Of a DNA stretch of 5,152 bases, positions 1 to 5,152 are shown piece after piece. The first letter of the stretch is position 1, and every line of letters begins with the position of its first letter. Below the pieces are notes generated by a model. It ran no database searches, was not told the origin of the DNA, and saw only the letters and a list, made by a program, of their open reading frames with translations. Source of the DNA: an uncultured Candidatus Pelagibacter sp. (GTDB lineage: Bacteria; Pseudomonadota; Alphaproteobacteria; Pelagibacterales; Pelagibacteraceae); contig CAJQRR010000032.1 in NCBI GenBank assembly GCA_905612385.1, forward strand, positions 1 through 5,152. Direction: 5' to 3'. The position numbers were made by a program, and so were the translations under genes.

Positions 1-5152
<5,152 letters not shown>

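Overview
This window holds two housekeeping genes on the plus strand: the 3' part of rpoB (RNA polymerase beta subunit) and the 5' part of rpoC (beta' subunit). Both run off the window edges. The sequence is strongly AT-rich, with A/T-ending codons, AGA as the main arginine codon and a TAA stop. The proteins have an alphaproteobacterial character: the beta segment reads [12 protein letters not shown] after the NVGQILETH block, and near the C-terminus [20 protein letters not shown]. An alphaproteobacterium with an AT-rich, compact genome fits best. A free-living marine SAR11 (Pelagibacterales) type is my first guess, but this rests on recalled protein patterns and composition, not on an alignment or tree.

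Layout: positions 1-3540 are rpoB, entered about 179 codons after its start (by counting against E. coli RpoB) and open to a TAA stop. Two bases follow. rpoC begins at ATG 3543 and stays open to the window end, giving 536 complete codons, roughly the first 38-39% of a typical beta' subunit. Coding density is essentially 100%. I see no RNA gene, mobile element, CRISPR array, terminator or convincing promoter, and neither reading frame is broken.

The two products form the catalytic core of RNA polymerase. Beta supplies the lobe, fork, wall and nucleotide-contacting lysines. The visible beta' part supplies the N-terminal zinc ribbon, the clamp helices that bind sigma, the lid, rudder and switch 2 elements, and the NADFDGDQ loop that holds the catalytic magnesium. 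The bridge helix and trigger loop lie downstream of the window.

I found no sign of a new biological system. The points worth a second look are small: a few substitutions at positions I remember as highly conserved near the active centre, and an rpoC start with no visible Shine-Dalgarno sequence placed two bases after the rpoB stop.
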